NCBI RefSeq assembly: GCF_020103725.1 | Contig: NZ_JAHXBG010000033.1 | Location: forward strand, 1-64,000 | Origin: Hyalangium gracile | Lineage (GTDB): Bacteria; Myxococcota; Myxococcia; Myxococcales; Myxococcaceae | Direction of reading: 5' to 3' | Length of the DNA stretch: 64,000 nucleotides | In this document: positions 51,805 to 60,297 of the stretch, piece after piece | Layout of the letters: each line of letters opens with the position of its first letter | Position numbering within the stretch: position 1 is the first letter of the stretch | Translations under genes and position numbers: made by a program | The notes under the pieces: generated by a model | The model's database searches: none | What the model saw: the letters and a program-made list of their open reading frames with translations, nothing else | Told to the model about the DNA's origin: nothing

Positions 51805-52599
51805 TCACACCGCCCCTGGCCACACGGTGCTCGCGGAAACGGGTGGCAGGTCGGGGAGCCGGGTCGGCTTGAGGTGACGCTCATGGTCATAGAAGCAATC
51901 GGGCCCGAGATGCTCGATGAGCGAGCGTTCGCGCCTGACGCCTTCATGGGTGCCTGCCATGGAGGGATCTTCGTAGGGCTGCACGAGGACGACGCCTCCA
52001 CCGAGTTCCTCCTTCGTGCAGCCCTCTGGCAGGGAAGCAAGGCGCTCACCGAACAGGCGCACGAAGGGAGGTCCGAAGAAGTTGCGCCAGTAGACTCCGG
52101 TGAGCCCTTCTGAGTAGTCGCGCACCGTGGGAACCAGCCGCCGCCCGAAGCCATCCGGGTTCGGGACGAGCCGGTGGGTCTTGCGCTCGAAGTCCTCGTC
52201 GAGGCCAGCCTGGGCCAGAGGTGAGCCCGCCGACTGCATGATCTCTGATACCTGTCGCAGGTGCGCTGCACGCCAGCGAGACTTTTCAGCCTCTTTGCCG
52301 GACGTCTTCCAAAGGATGCTTCCGGTGTAGGGGGGGACGTTGGGCCTCGCCGGATCAAGCAAGAAGTAGTCTCGATCCGTTCGAGCTGCCACCGTCACGG
52401 TCTTCCACTCGTCGTAGAAGGCAATCAGCGCGGCGTAGTCGATGCGCTCCGGGTCGATCCTCTCTTTCAAGGAGGCATACCCATAGCGCATGGGCTGAAA
52501 CCATCGGTACTCCTCGAAAACCCGCTCGAGGAACACTCGTGCCCAGGAACCCGATGGAACACCTGGCGGGAGACAGATGAACGTTTCCAAGTACCTCAT
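51805..52599 (-). CDS. probable immunity protein of the SitA-like toxin
   Basis: 264 residues, no signal peptide, soluble, starting MRYLETFICLPPGVPSGSWA. It follows the toxin-like gene by 15 bp on the same strand, the usual place for the cognate immunity gene. Aromatic and acidic residues are frequent (FEEYRWFQPMRYGYASLKER). I cannot assign it to a named Imm family with confidence; the call rests on position, size and cytoplasmic location. Confidence 0.65.
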   Translation of the reverse strand: MRYLETFICLPPGVPSGSWARVFLERVFEEYRWFQPMRYGYASLKERIDPERIDYAALIAFYDEWKTVTVAARTDRDYFLLDPARPNVPPYTGSILWKTSGKEAEKSRWRAAHLRQVSEIMQSAGSPLAQAGLDEDFERKTHRLVPNPDGFGRRLVPTVRDYSEGLTGVYWRNFFGPPFVRLFGERLASLPEGCTKEELGGGVVLVQPYEDPSMAGTHEGVRRERSLIEHLGPDCFYDHERHLKPTRLPDLPPVSASTVWPGAV

Positions 52600-52614
52600 C
52601 CAGGTGCTCTTCCC

Positions 52615-54108
52615 TCAAGGGTAGTACTGCACGGCGACCAGGCCTTGGTCCCCGAGTCTCTTCAGCCGATCCTGAAGAGGCGAGGAGAGCCGCGTCCGAC
52701 CTTTCGAGTGCGCGGAAGACCGGAACCATACTTCGAGCTGCCCCCCATATTTCTCCACGTACGAGATCATGGCGTCCAGGTTCCCCGTGAGGGCCATCTC
52801 CTCGCGCCCCTTCACCTCCACGAAGCGGTAGGGCTTGCCCCACACCAGCTCGCCTCGATGGCCCACGACTGAATCCGCGATGAAGCCCCGCGCGCCACCG
52901 CCGGGCGGAGGCATCATCATCGTCGTGTTCTTCTCGTAGCCCCGTGCCTTCAGGATGGACTGCTCGAACTCACTGCCCGCGGCCTTGTTCTCCAGGATGG
53001 AGCGGTAGAGGCGGTGCCACTCCGGGTCCGGCTTGTAGGCAAAACGCGGGTACTTCTCCGGATGGCGGAACTGGTACTCCACCCAGGCCTGCGAGAGATG
53101 CTCGGCGCTCCCGGGCACCAGCCGCGCTCCGGCCATGTCCGCGCGCGCCCCCACCAGTGACACCCGACCGCCCTGGCGAAAAGTGCTGGCCGCCTCGGCC
53201 AACGGCTTCTCCAGTCTCTGTGCGACGCGCTCGAGCAACTGCAGGTGTTCCTCTGTCAGCCGACCGTCTCGGGCAGCGGCCTGGAGAACCCGGTCCACCT
53301 CCTTCACTTCCTGGGGCGAGAGCTGCTGAGCCACCCGCTGCAGGACCCGGGCTTCCTCCAGGCTGCGTCCGGTGAGCAGCGCCACCCGCTCCAGCGTCTC
53401 CTCCCCTGCACTCACCGCGCGGGAGGAGATGAAGGGCAGCATCACGCACAGCAACGCCAGCTTGCGCTCCTCTTCCCTCAGCTTCCGGCCCGTGAAGCTG
53501 AAGCCCGTCACCGCCGCTTTCGCGTCCGCCAGCTCCCCAAGGCCAGGCACCAGGCCCACCATCAACTCCACTGCCAGCTCCAAGGGAGGAGCATCTGTCC
53601 CATCCGGCAGCGGCGTGTAGTCCAGGTGAGGATGCGCCTCCTGCCCCACCTTCACGACCTGCGCGAGGGCGCTTCGCTTCGCCAGCAGGTAGAGCCCTAC
53701 CTCGCTGGGACTCTTGCGCAGGAAGTCCGGATCGTCCGTGTGCGTCCAGGCCCAGTCGAGGACCGCGGCGGCCAGCACTTCCAGGGACTTCTCGCGCAGG
53801 AAGCTCTCGGTCAGCAGGTACTCACGCCCTACCCTCCGGAAGCGGCTTCCCGAGGCGCTTCGCACCTGTTGCGCCCACGCATCGTACTCATCGAGCTTCT
53901 TCTCGACCGCGGACCACCGAGCCGACTCGCCCTCGGTCCTCCCAGCTTCGGAGAAGCCTCTCGCGTAGCTCCCTCTCTGGTCTCTCAGCACGCGCCTCGG
54001 GGGTGGGCCACTCGCGCAGGACGCGTGCAGCACCCAACCCAGCAACACGAGGCATCTCCCGAGCAGCTTCGGTGCCCTGAAACGAGCAAGAGACTCTCCT
54101 GGATCCAT
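52615..54108 (-). CDS. SitA-like lipoprotein polymorphic toxin, PD-(D/E)xK-type C-terminus
   Basis: 497 residues. A signal-like start ends at Cys31 (VLHASC, a weak lipobox with His at -3). The middle has a pre-toxin-like stretch (about 175-235; LELAVELMVGLVPGLGELAD, AKAAVTGFSFTGRKL). The C-terminal toxin candidate (about 345-497) carries Asp412 in GFIADS and FVEVKGR (Glu431, Lys433), the spacing of PD-(D/E)xK nucleases. Myxobacterial SitA lipoproteins are passed between kin cells by outer-membrane exchange and kill cells lacking immunity. Start at 54108 chosen over an improbable 107-residue extension. Confidence 0.78.
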   Translation of the reverse strand: MDPGESLARFRAPKLLGRCLVLLGWVLHASCASGPPPRRVLRDQRGSYARGFSEAGRTEGESARWSAVEKKLDEYDAWAQQVRSASGSRFRRVGREYLLTESFLREKSLEVLAAAVLDWAWTHTDDPDFLRKSPSEVGLYLLAKRSALAQVVKVGQEAHPHLDYTPLPDGTDAPPLELAVELMVGLVPGLGELADAKAAVTGFSFTGRKLREEERKLALLCVMLPFISSRAVSAGEETLERVALLTGRSLEEARVLQRVAQQLSPQEVKEVDRVLQAAARDGRLTEEHLQLLERVAQRLEKPLAEAASTFRQGGRVSLVGARADMAGARLVPGSAEHLSQAWVEYQFRHPEKYPRFAYKPDPEWHRLYRSILENKAAGSEFEQSILKARGYEKNTTMMMPPPGGGARGFIADSVVGHRGELVWGKPYRFVEVKGREEMALTGNLDAMISYVEKYGGQLEVWFRSSAHSKGRTRLSSPLQDRLKRLGDQGLVAVQYYP

Positions 54109-54170
54109 CCAGAGAGCATATCGAGAAGGCGAGAGCGCGCGACGGACGGGCGGCTCCGAAGCGCCTATCT

Positions 54171-54557
54171 TCAGGCCGGCTCGCGTCGCAGCAGCCGCTC
54201 CAGGCACGCGAGCAGCTCTTCCACCGGCTCGCCCTTCTCGAACACGGCATCCACGGGGGTTTTCGCCCAGAAGCCCTTCTGCCCCGACACGAGCACGAGC
54301 TTCGCCTCGGGCACCTGGCGGCGAATCAGCGGAACGAGCTCCCGCCCATCCCCGTCCCCCAGCCTCGAGTCCAGCAGCACCGCGTCGTACCGAGGCTGCC
54401 CCTCCAGGAGCCGGGCCGCCTGCGCGCACGTCTCCGCCACGGCCACGGTGAAGCCCGCCTCCTCCAGCACCGCGGAGAGCGTCAGCCAGTTGGCCGGATC
54501 ATCCTCCACGAGCAGCAGGCTCCGTCGCGCGCCTCCCTCACTCGCTCCTCGGCTCAT
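54171..54557 (-). CDS. single-domain response regulator
   Basis: 128 residues: a receiver with acidic pair in LLLVEDDPAN, Asp63 in AVLLDSRLGDGDG, and VSGQKG in place of the usual switch Thr/Ser region. The conserved Lys is in FEKGEP instead of KP. No output domain, so it works as a phosphate carrier or binds a target. Overlaps the kinase upstream by 4 bp and ends the six-gene operon. Confidence 0.9.
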   Translation of the reverse strand: MSRGASEGGARRSLLLVEDDPANWLTLSAVLEEAGFTVAVAETCAQAARLLEGQPRYDAVLLDSRLGDGDGRELVPLIRRQVPEAKLVLVSGQKGFWAKTPVDAVFEKGEPVEELLACLERLLRREPA

Positions 54558-55273
54558 GTCCCGGCAGGCGCTCCGGCCTCTTCCACCAGGGGGAAGGAGA
54601 CCCGTGCCCACGTGCCCACCGACGCCCCCGGCCTCAGCTCCACCCACGCGCGGCTGCGCAGCGCCAGCCGCTGGACGATGCAGAGCCCGACTCCCGCATG
54701 CCCGGCCTTCGTCGTCATGAAGGGCTCGAACACCCGCGCCCGCAGCTCCTCGCCGATTCCAGGCCCGGTGTCCGTCACCTCCAGGAGGATGCGCCCGTCC
54801 TCGCTCCGGAGCGTGCGCAACCCCAGCGTGCCGCCTCCCGGCATCGCCTCCACCGCGTTGTCGATCAGGCAGCGGACGAGCAGCGCGAGGCTCTCCCCGT
54901 CTCCCTCCACCCGCCCCCGCTCCTGCCAGGTGCGCTCCACGCGGATGGACGGCGGCAGCCGCGAGCGCGCCAGGGCCTGCTCCGCCACCTCGCACAGCGC
55001 CACCCGGCTGCGCACCTCCGTGGGCACCGTCAGGCCGCGGGCCGACAGCAGCTCCTCGGCGCTGGCCAGCTCGCTGTCGATGAGCTGGAAGAAGACCGCC
55101 ACGCGAGGGTCCGCCTTCCACAGCTCCGACTTCTGGGCCTGCTTCATCAGGTAGTACGAGGCGTTGCGGATGCTGGAGAAGCGGTTGCGCAAGTCGTGGC
55201 GCAGCACCGCCGTCACCACCTCCGCGACCGCGGCGCGCTCGCGGGCCTCGACACCTGGGGTTTGCTCGTCCAT
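54554..55273 (-). CDS. small soluble histidine kinase
   Basis: 239 residues without a sensor domain. The phosphoacceptor segment is VLRHDLRNRFSSIRNA (His26). The HATPase has LLVRCLIDNAVEAMPG, DTGPGIGEEL, FMTTKAGHAGVGLCIVQ. Probably receives its signal by protein contact or by phosphotransfer from the receivers around it. 1 bp from the double receiver gene upstream. Confidence 0.9.
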   Translation of the reverse strand: MDEQTPGVEARERAAVAEVVTAVLRHDLRNRFSSIRNASYYLMKQAQKSELWKADPRVAVFFQLIDSELASAEELLSARGLTVPTEVRSRVALCEVAEQALARSRLPPSIRVERTWQERGRVEGDGESLALLVRCLIDNAVEAMPGGGTLGLRTLRSEDGRILLEVTDTGPGIGEELRARVFEPFMTTKAGHAGVGLCIVQRLALRSRAWVELRPGASVGTWARVSFPLVEEAGAPAGT

Positions 55274-55274
55274 G

Positions 55275-56009
55275 TCAGTTCCTCGTCAAGGTCCGCCCGC
55301 GGGTCCGGGCAATCGTCTGGGCCAGCTCTCGAATGGAGATGGGCTTGCGCATGCAGGACACGTCTCCCAGCGCCGCCACCTGCCGCATCATCTCCGGTAC
55401 GTCATGCCCGGAGACGGCGATGAAGGACACGGGCCGCCCCACGCCCCGCAGCTGCTCCACCACCTCCGGGCCCGTCATCCCTGGCATCACCAGATCCACC
55501 ACGCACACGTCGATGCTCCCCGAGCGCATGCGCTCCACCGCCGCGTCCCCGTCGTAGACGGCCTGCGCCCGCACACCGCACATCCGCAGCCCCTCCACCG
55601 TGGCCTCCGCCACATCCTGGGAGTCGTCCACCACCAGCACCTCGGGCGTGCGAGCCGCGCGCTGCAGCGTCCGCAGCAGGTGCTCCACGTCGAAGGGCTT
55701 GTGCAGCACGGTGAAGACGCCCTCGGCGAGCGCGTCCTCCACCAGGCTCTCCTGGGCGAACGCTGTCATCAGCACCACGGGCAGCCCGGGCCGCTCGCGC
55801 CGCAGGTGACGGTGGAGCTCCACGCCGTGCAGCCCCGGCATGCGGATGTCCGCGAGCACCACGTCCACCGGCCGCTCGCGCGCCACGCTCAGCGCCTCCT
55901 CGCCGGTGGAGGCCTCCAGCACCTCGAAGCCCTCCAGCTCCAGGTTCGCCGCGAGGGTGATTCGCATCGACTCCTCATCATCGACGACCAGGATGCGCGC
56001 CGTGCTCAC
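55275..56009 (-). CDS. double receiver protein
   Basis: 244 residues, two CheY-like domains in tandem: the first with Asp54 in VLADIRMPG and Lys104 in HKPF, the second (about 123-244) with Asp172 in CVVDLVMPG and Lys in RKPI. No output domain. Could branch or buffer phosphate between the two kinases that flank it. 9 bp from the kinase upstream. Confidence 0.92.
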   Translation of the reverse strand: MSTARILVVDDEESMRITLAANLELEGFEVLEASTGEEALSVARERPVDVVLADIRMPGLHGVELHRHLRRERPGLPVVLMTAFAQESLVEDALAEGVFTVLHKPFDVEHLLRTLQRAARTPEVLVVDDSQDVAEATVEGLRMCGVRAQAVYDGDAAVERMRSGSIDVCVVDLVMPGMTGPEVVEQLRGVGRPVSFIAVSGHDVPEMMRQVAALGDVSCMRKPISIRELAQTIARTRGRTLTRN

Positions 56010-56018
56010 CGGGCTCTC

Positions 56019-57434
56019 CTAGGCTGCCCTCGCCACGGCGGGCGGGAGCTGGATGATGAACTCACTGCCACGGCCGGGCTCGCTCACGACCTGGAGCGTA
56101 CCGCCGTGGCGCTGGACTCTCGTGGCGACGATGGACAGCCCCAGCCCCGTGCCCTGCTTCTTCGTCGTGAACAGGGGCTCGAAGATGCGCGGCAGCACGT
56201 CCGGGGGGATGCCGCCCCCGTCGTCCACCACGCGCACCCGCAGCGGCTCGGCGCCGCCACCGTCGGCGCGCACCACCACCTCTCCGCTCCGGCCAACGGG
56301 GATGGCCTCCACCGCGTTCTGCACCAGGTTGATGAGCACCTGCCGGAACTGCTCGCGGTCCAGCAGCGGCACCGGCAGCGACTCCGGCACCTGGTTGAGC
56401 ACGCGCACGCCCTCGCGCGCGGGCACCACGCCGATGGCCTCGTCCACCAGCGGGCGCAGCGGACACGGCTGGAGGCTGAGCGAGCGCTCGCGCGCGAAGT
56501 CCAGCAGGTCCGAGATGATGCGCGCGCAGTTGCTGAGCTCCCGGTCCATCAGCGCCAGGAACTGGGGCACGCGCGCGTCCGTCGCCGCCTCCTCCGGCTT
56601 CGCCAGGCGCTTGGAGAGGTAGGCGTGCGCGTTGCGGACGGCGGCCAGCGGGTTGCGCAGCTCGTGCCCCACGCCCGCCGCGAGCTGCCCCACCGCCGCC
56701 AGCTTCTCCACGCGGATCAGGTGCTCGTGGGTGTTGCGCAGCTCGCTCATCGCCCTGTCCAGCTCGTACGCCTTCTGCTGCTCGCGCTCGGTGGCCAGCT
56801 CCGCCGCCGCCCGCCGCTCGGCCATCTCCCGCATCTCCCGCACCGCGCCATGACAGGACAGCAGCAGCACCATGTCGATGAAGAACACCCAGAAGGAGTG
56901 CTCCAGGAAGCGCCACCACTCCGGACTCGGCGAGCCGTAGACGGACTCTGGCCAGACGGCGCCGCGCAGGTAGTGGTCCGCCACCACCACGCCGGTGGCG
57001 CTGAGCAGCACCGGCCAGTCCCGGTAGAAGGCCAGGAAGGCCAGCGAGCCGAAGATGTGGAAGTGCGTCTCGATGCGGCCCCCCGTCAGGTGGATGAGGA
57101 GCGCGGACCAGAGCAGCTGCGAGACGGCCACCACGTGCCGGGTGAGCACGCTGCCCGGGCGCAGCCACACCAGCGCGAGCGGGAAGGCGCTGAGCGCTCC
57201 GCCGAGCAACACCGCGGCGTGCACGTGCACGTGCACCGCGCGCTCCTTGCCCTCCCAGCCATAGGGAGAGAAGAGCACCGCGATCACGATGGCGACCAGC
57301 CACTGCCCCACCATCAGCCGGGCGAAGAGCCGGTCCACCCGCCGCCACACCTCGTCCTGATGGTGGGAGAGGAGCCGGGCGGCACGCTCCTCGAACTGCT
57401 CCTGCGCCCGTGGCTCCACTCCGGCCTGGCTCAT
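56019..57434 (-). CDS. membrane histidine kinase with His-rich transmembrane sensor
   Basis: 471 residues. Six predicted membrane segments (about 40-195) contain many histidines: VHVHVHAAVLLGG (68, 70, 72), H100, H115, TGGRIETHFHIFGSLAFLAF (124, 126), ADHYLRG (154). This TGGRIETHFH-type sensor recurs in membrane kinases of several phyla and may bind metal or heme (inference). HisKA His257 (GVGHELRNPLAAV), HATPase with LINLVQNAVEAIP, DDGGGIPPDV, TGLGLSIV. It overlaps the RedB-like gene by 4 bp (ATGA), implying the two work together. Confidence 0.92.
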   Translation of the reverse strand: MSQAGVEPRAQEQFEERAARLLSHHQDEVWRRVDRLFARLMVGQWLVAIVIAVLFSPYGWEGKERAVHVHVHAAVLLGGALSAFPLALVWLRPGSVLTRHVVAVSQLLWSALLIHLTGGRIETHFHIFGSLAFLAFYRDWPVLLSATGVVVADHYLRGAVWPESVYGSPSPEWWRFLEHSFWVFFIDMVLLLSCHGAVREMREMAERRAAAELATEREQQKAYELDRAMSELRNTHEHLIRVEKLAAVGQLAAGVGHELRNPLAAVRNAHAYLSKRLAKPEEAATDARVPQFLALMDRELSNCARIISDLLDFARERSLSLQPCPLRPLVDEAIGVVPAREGVRVLNQVPESLPVPLLDREQFRQVLINLVQNAVEAIPVGRSGEVVVRADGGGAEPLRVRVVDDGGGIPPDVLPRIFEPLFTTKKQGTGLGLSIVATRVQRHGGTLQVVSEPGRGSEFIIQLPPAVARAA

Positions 57435-58066
57435 GGAGGCGCTCCCGCCTCATCCCGCTCCGTGGGGCCCCGCAGCGCGCAGCCGTACACCGGGTGCTGG
57501 CCCTCGCCCTCGGCGCCCTCGAGCAGCAGGGCCTCCAGGCTGGCCCGCCCGGCGTTGTCGCCCGCATGTCCGCGCGAGCGAGTGATTCCTCCGCTGAAGC
57601 GCAGGCGCCCCTCCGCGTCGTAGAGCAGCACGTGCCCGGAGGTGGTGGCACCCAGGCGCCGCGCCTCCACGCCGCCGAAGTCCTCCTGCGCGGTGACGCC
57701 GGGGATGGAGGCCGCGCGCCGCCACAGCTCGCCCTGCTTCCAGTCCGCACCCTCCCCCTCCGGCCGGAGGAAGAGGACATAGGCGTCCACGCGCCCGCCG
57801 GCCCGCGCCATCACCGCCTCCAGCTCTCCCATGCTCGCGCGCGAGCAGGGGCAGCGCGGGTGGGCCAGCATGACGAGCAGGAAGCGGCCCGGCGTGGGAC
57901 GCAGCGCGCTGTCCGCGGGCCAGCGCGAGGGGGCCTCGGGCGGCTCACCCGGCGTGGTGGAGTAGCGCGCCAGGGCCGTCATCCCTCCGAGCACGGCGGC
58001 CAGCCACAGCACTCCAGTCGCGGCGAGCACCCGGCTCCCGCGCCCCGCTGGAAGCCTGCCCTTCAT
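57431..58066 (-). CDS. RedB/thioredoxin-like membrane-anchored protein
   Basis: 211 residues. N-terminal anchor (VLAATGVLWLAAVLGGMTAL, about 13-33), then a thioredoxin-like domain outside the membrane with a CxC motif (HPRCPCSRAS, Cys72 and Cys74) and a conserved end GGITRSRGHAGDNAGR. The CPC site, in place of CxxC, is typical of RedB-like proteins. It could reduce or bind copper or a disulfide, and pass the state to the kinase encoded next. Coupled to that gene by ATGA. Start ATG 58066, 1 bp after the receiver gene stop. Confidence 0.82.
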   Translation of the reverse strand: MKGRLPAGRGSRVLAATGVLWLAAVLGGMTALARYSTTPGEPPEAPSRWPADSALRPTPGRFLLVMLAHPRCPCSRASMGELEAVMARAGGRVDAYVLFLRPEGEGADWKQGELWRRAASIPGVTAQEDFGGVEARRLGATTSGHVLLYDAEGRLRFSGGITRSRGHAGDNAGRASLEALLLEGAEGEGQHPVYGCALRGPTERDEAGAPP

Positions 58067-58067
58067 C

Positions 58068-58499
58068 TCACATCACTCGCTTCCAGGCCCCCAGCTCCGA
58101 GGAGAGCGAACTCATCACCCGCTTGAGCCGGGCGGACTCCGCCGCGCGCTGGACGATTTCCACCAGGCGGGGCGGCTCGTAGGGCTTGATGAGCAGGTAG
58201 TAGAGGCCCTGGGCCTCGTACTTGTCCCGCTTCTCCAGATACTCGGCGTGGCCGGTGACGAGCACGCCGGACAGGTGCGGCTGCCGGGCCGTCGCCTCGC
58301 GCAGCAGCTGGATGCCGTTCTGGCCGGGCATGTTGAAGTCCGTGCACACCACGTCGATCGTATTGCGCTCCATCTGGCGCAGCGCCGAGGTGGCATCCGA
58401 GGCCGTCAGCACCCGGAAATCCTCGGACAGCACGGCAGCGGCGGTGATGAGCACCGGGTGCTCGTCATCCACCACCAGGACTGTGAGCCTCTCGTTCAT
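58068..58499 (-). CDS. response regulator, first gene of the operon
   Basis: 143 residues: receiver with LVVDDEHPVL, Asp54 in VVCTDFNMPGQNG, VTGHAEYL, and Lys in LIKPYEPPRL. A short helical tail follows (SARLKRVMSSLSSELGAWKR). No DNA-binding domain. Head of the unit 58499-54171, in which every junction is 10 bp or less. The 270-bp gap upstream should hold the promoter. Confidence 0.9.
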   Translation of the reverse strand: MNERLTVLVVDDEHPVLITAAAVLSEDFRVLTASDATSALRQMERNTIDVVCTDFNMPGQNGIQLLREATARQPHLSGVLVTGHAEYLEKRDKYEAQGLYYLLIKPYEPPRLVEIVQRAAESARLKRVMSSLSSELGAWKRVM

Positions 58500-58769
58500 C
58501 GCGTCCAGCGCCTCGCGGTCACCCAGAAAAGATGTGCGTTCATGTGAGGGAGCTTGCCGGAGTTTCCGGGGTCCCCCGCGACCTTGTTGATCCAGCCTAA
58601 CGTGAATGGATCGCCGGTACCGCCAGGCGAGCTTGCCGGGGTTGGACAGCGGACAGAGCCGCTGCCTCCTTCCGCCCCGAAGTTCAAGAATGGAAGAGCG
58701 AGCATCCGGAAGTGAACGCTCCTCCGCCCCGCGCGCTGATAGGTTCAGGGGGCACATCGGGGAGCCTGG

Positions 58770-59876
58770 ATGGACGTCGAGGTCCGCTTTGCCAGCACGG
58801 AGGATGAGCGAGAAGCCATCTACCGGCTGCGCTACGAGACCTACGTCGAGGAGATGCACCTCTACCAGGGCCTGGCCGATCACTCGCACCGGTGGCTGAA
58901 GGACGCGGACGATGGCGCGGCCCACCTCATGTACGCGCGGACCCAGGGCGAGGTGGTGGGAACGGTCCGGGTGCACCTGGGCAGCGACGGAGCCATTCCC
59001 CCGCCCCTGGCCGAGCGCTTCGCGCTGGAGCGCTTCCTGCCGCTGGTGCCGCAGGAGAGCCTGTCGGTGGTGGGGCGCTTCATGGTGCGCCGGGACATGC
59101 GAGGCACCGCGGTGCCCTTCCGGCTCATCCACGAGAGCATCGGCTTCCTGCTGGAGCAGGGCATGGAGCTGGCCTTCTGCGACTGCCAGCCGCACCTGCT
59201 CAACCTCTATCTGTCGCTGGGCTTCCGGCCCTACCTGGGCACGTTCGACCACCCGGAGTTCGGGGTGATGGTGCCGCTGGTGCTGGTGCTCCGGGACCGC
59301 GAGCACATGGAGTGGGTGGGCTCGCCGCTGCGGGCGCTGCTGGCGGCGGACGTGGCCTCGGAGGTGCCCGCGCGCGTGGCGCCGCTGCTGAAGCAGGCCC
59401 GGGACGTGCTGAGCCAGGAGCTCAGCGATCCGGAGCACTACCTGCGGGAGGTGCACGGGCTGATGGGCTCCACGCGGCCGCCCCTCTTCGCCGGCCTGTC
59501 GGAGCAGGAGCTGCAGGCCGTGCTGGCCAGCAGCCACGTCATCCAGTGCGCCCCTGGCGACTACCTCATCCGGCGCGGGCAGGTGGCGCGCACCGTCTTC
59601 GTGGTGCTCTCCGGCTCGCTGGAGGTGCGGGATGGGGACCGCGTGGTGGCGACGACCACCGCGGGCGAGGTGCTCGGCGAGGTGGCCTTCCTGCTGTCCA
59701 CCTCACGCATCAGCGACGTGTGCGCCACCGGCGCGGGCGCTCGCGTGCTGTGCCTGAGCGAGAAGTCCCTGCGCGCGCTGATCGACTCCAGCTCGCGCGC
59801 GGCGGCGCTGCTGCTGCTCAACCTCTCGCGGGCCCTGGCCCACAAGCTGGTGCAGCGCGCCGACAGCCCGAAGTGA
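58770..59876 (+). CDS. FeeM-like GNAT acyltransferase fused to cyclic-nucleotide-binding domain
   Basis: 368 residues. N-terminal acyltransferase of the autoinducer-synthase/FeeM type (about 1-190; AIYRLRYETYVEEMHLYQGL, VVGTVRVHLG, VVGRFMVRRDMRG). C-terminal cNMP-binding domain (about 230-350; PGDYLIRRGQVA, VLGEVAFLLSTSRISDVCA with the Glu and Arg that bind the phosphate). The enzyme would N-acylate an amino acid or amine under cAMP or cGMP control. Mycobacterial Pat has the same two parts in the opposite order. Confidence 0.88.
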   Translation: MDVEVRFASTEDEREAIYRLRYETYVEEMHLYQGLADHSHRWLKDADDGAAHLMYARTQGEVVGTVRVHLGSDGAIPPPLAERFALERFLPLVPQESLSVVGRFMVRRDMRGTAVPFRLIHESIGFLLEQGMELAFCDCQPHLLNLYLSLGFRPYLGTFDHPEFGVMVPLVLVLRDREHMEWVGSPLRALLAADVASEVPARVAPLLKQARDVLSQELSDPEHYLREVHGLMGSTRPPLFAGLSEQELQAVLASSHVIQCAPGDYLIRRGQVARTVFVVLSGSLEVRDGDRVVATTTAGEVLGEVAFLLSTSRISDVCATGAGARVLCLSEKSLRALIDSSSRAAALLLLNLSRALAHKLVQRADSPK

Positions 59877-59897
59877 GGGGCCGCCGGCGCGCCTGGG

Positions 59898-60233
59898 TCA
59901 GGCCTGGTGGTGGGCGCGCAGGACGTCCGCGTGGTGCTGCAGCTGGTGGCGCGCCGCCTCGAACGCGTCGTTCACCGCCTGGTACGGATCCTCGTGCTCG
60001 CGCCGCTCGTGCTCCTTGCCCACGACGATGTCCTTGCCCGGGACGTGGAGATCGACGCGCACGTGGAAGCGCCGGCCCTGCTGGTGATGCTTGTGCGGCT
60101 GCTCCACCACCACATGGCAGCCCACGATGCGATCGAAGAACTGCTCCAGCTTCTCCGCCTGCTCCCGGATGTGCTCCGACATGGCCTCGCTCGGCCCCAT
60201 ACCCCGGTAGGTGATCTGCAGCGGTCGGTTCAT
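59898..60233 (-). CDS. hpf: ribosome hibernation promoting factor / sigma-54 modulation protein family
   Basis: 111 residues, short HPF type. Starts MNRPLQITYRGMGPSEAMSE; His/Arg-rich RFHVRVDLHVPGKDIVV and DPYQAVNDAFEAARHQL. Binds the 30S decoding region and silences ribosomes in stationary phase or during development. The start at 60233 gives the normal family N-terminus. A possible sigma-54-type promoter lies 50 bp upstream. Confidence 0.93.
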   Translation of the reverse strand: MNRPLQITYRGMGPSEAMSEHIREQAEKLEQFFDRIVGCHVVVEQPHKHHQQGRRFHVRVDLHVPGKDIVVGKEHERREHEDPYQAVNDAFEAARHQLQHHADVLRAHHQA

Positions 60234-60281
60234 CTGACGCCTCGTCTGTGGCCCTGTGGGCCGTGTCCGCCCTCTCTCCAT

Positions 60282-60297
60282 TGCATTCCCGAGGCCA
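60282..60297 (-). promoter_or_regulatory. sigma-54-like promoter upstream of hpf
   Basis: On the minus strand TGGCCTCGGGAATGCA: GG and GC are 10 nt apart, and it matches 8 of 12 positions of TGGCACRNNNNTTGCW. Distance to the hpf start (about 50 nt) fits a promoter. Only a motif match. Confidence 0.3.

Noticed and set aside
52615-54429. N-terminal extension of the toxin gene to 54429
   Set aside because: Adds 107 Arg/Ala/Gly-rich residues overlapping the downstream receiver gene; the start at 54108 gives a signal-like N-terminus.
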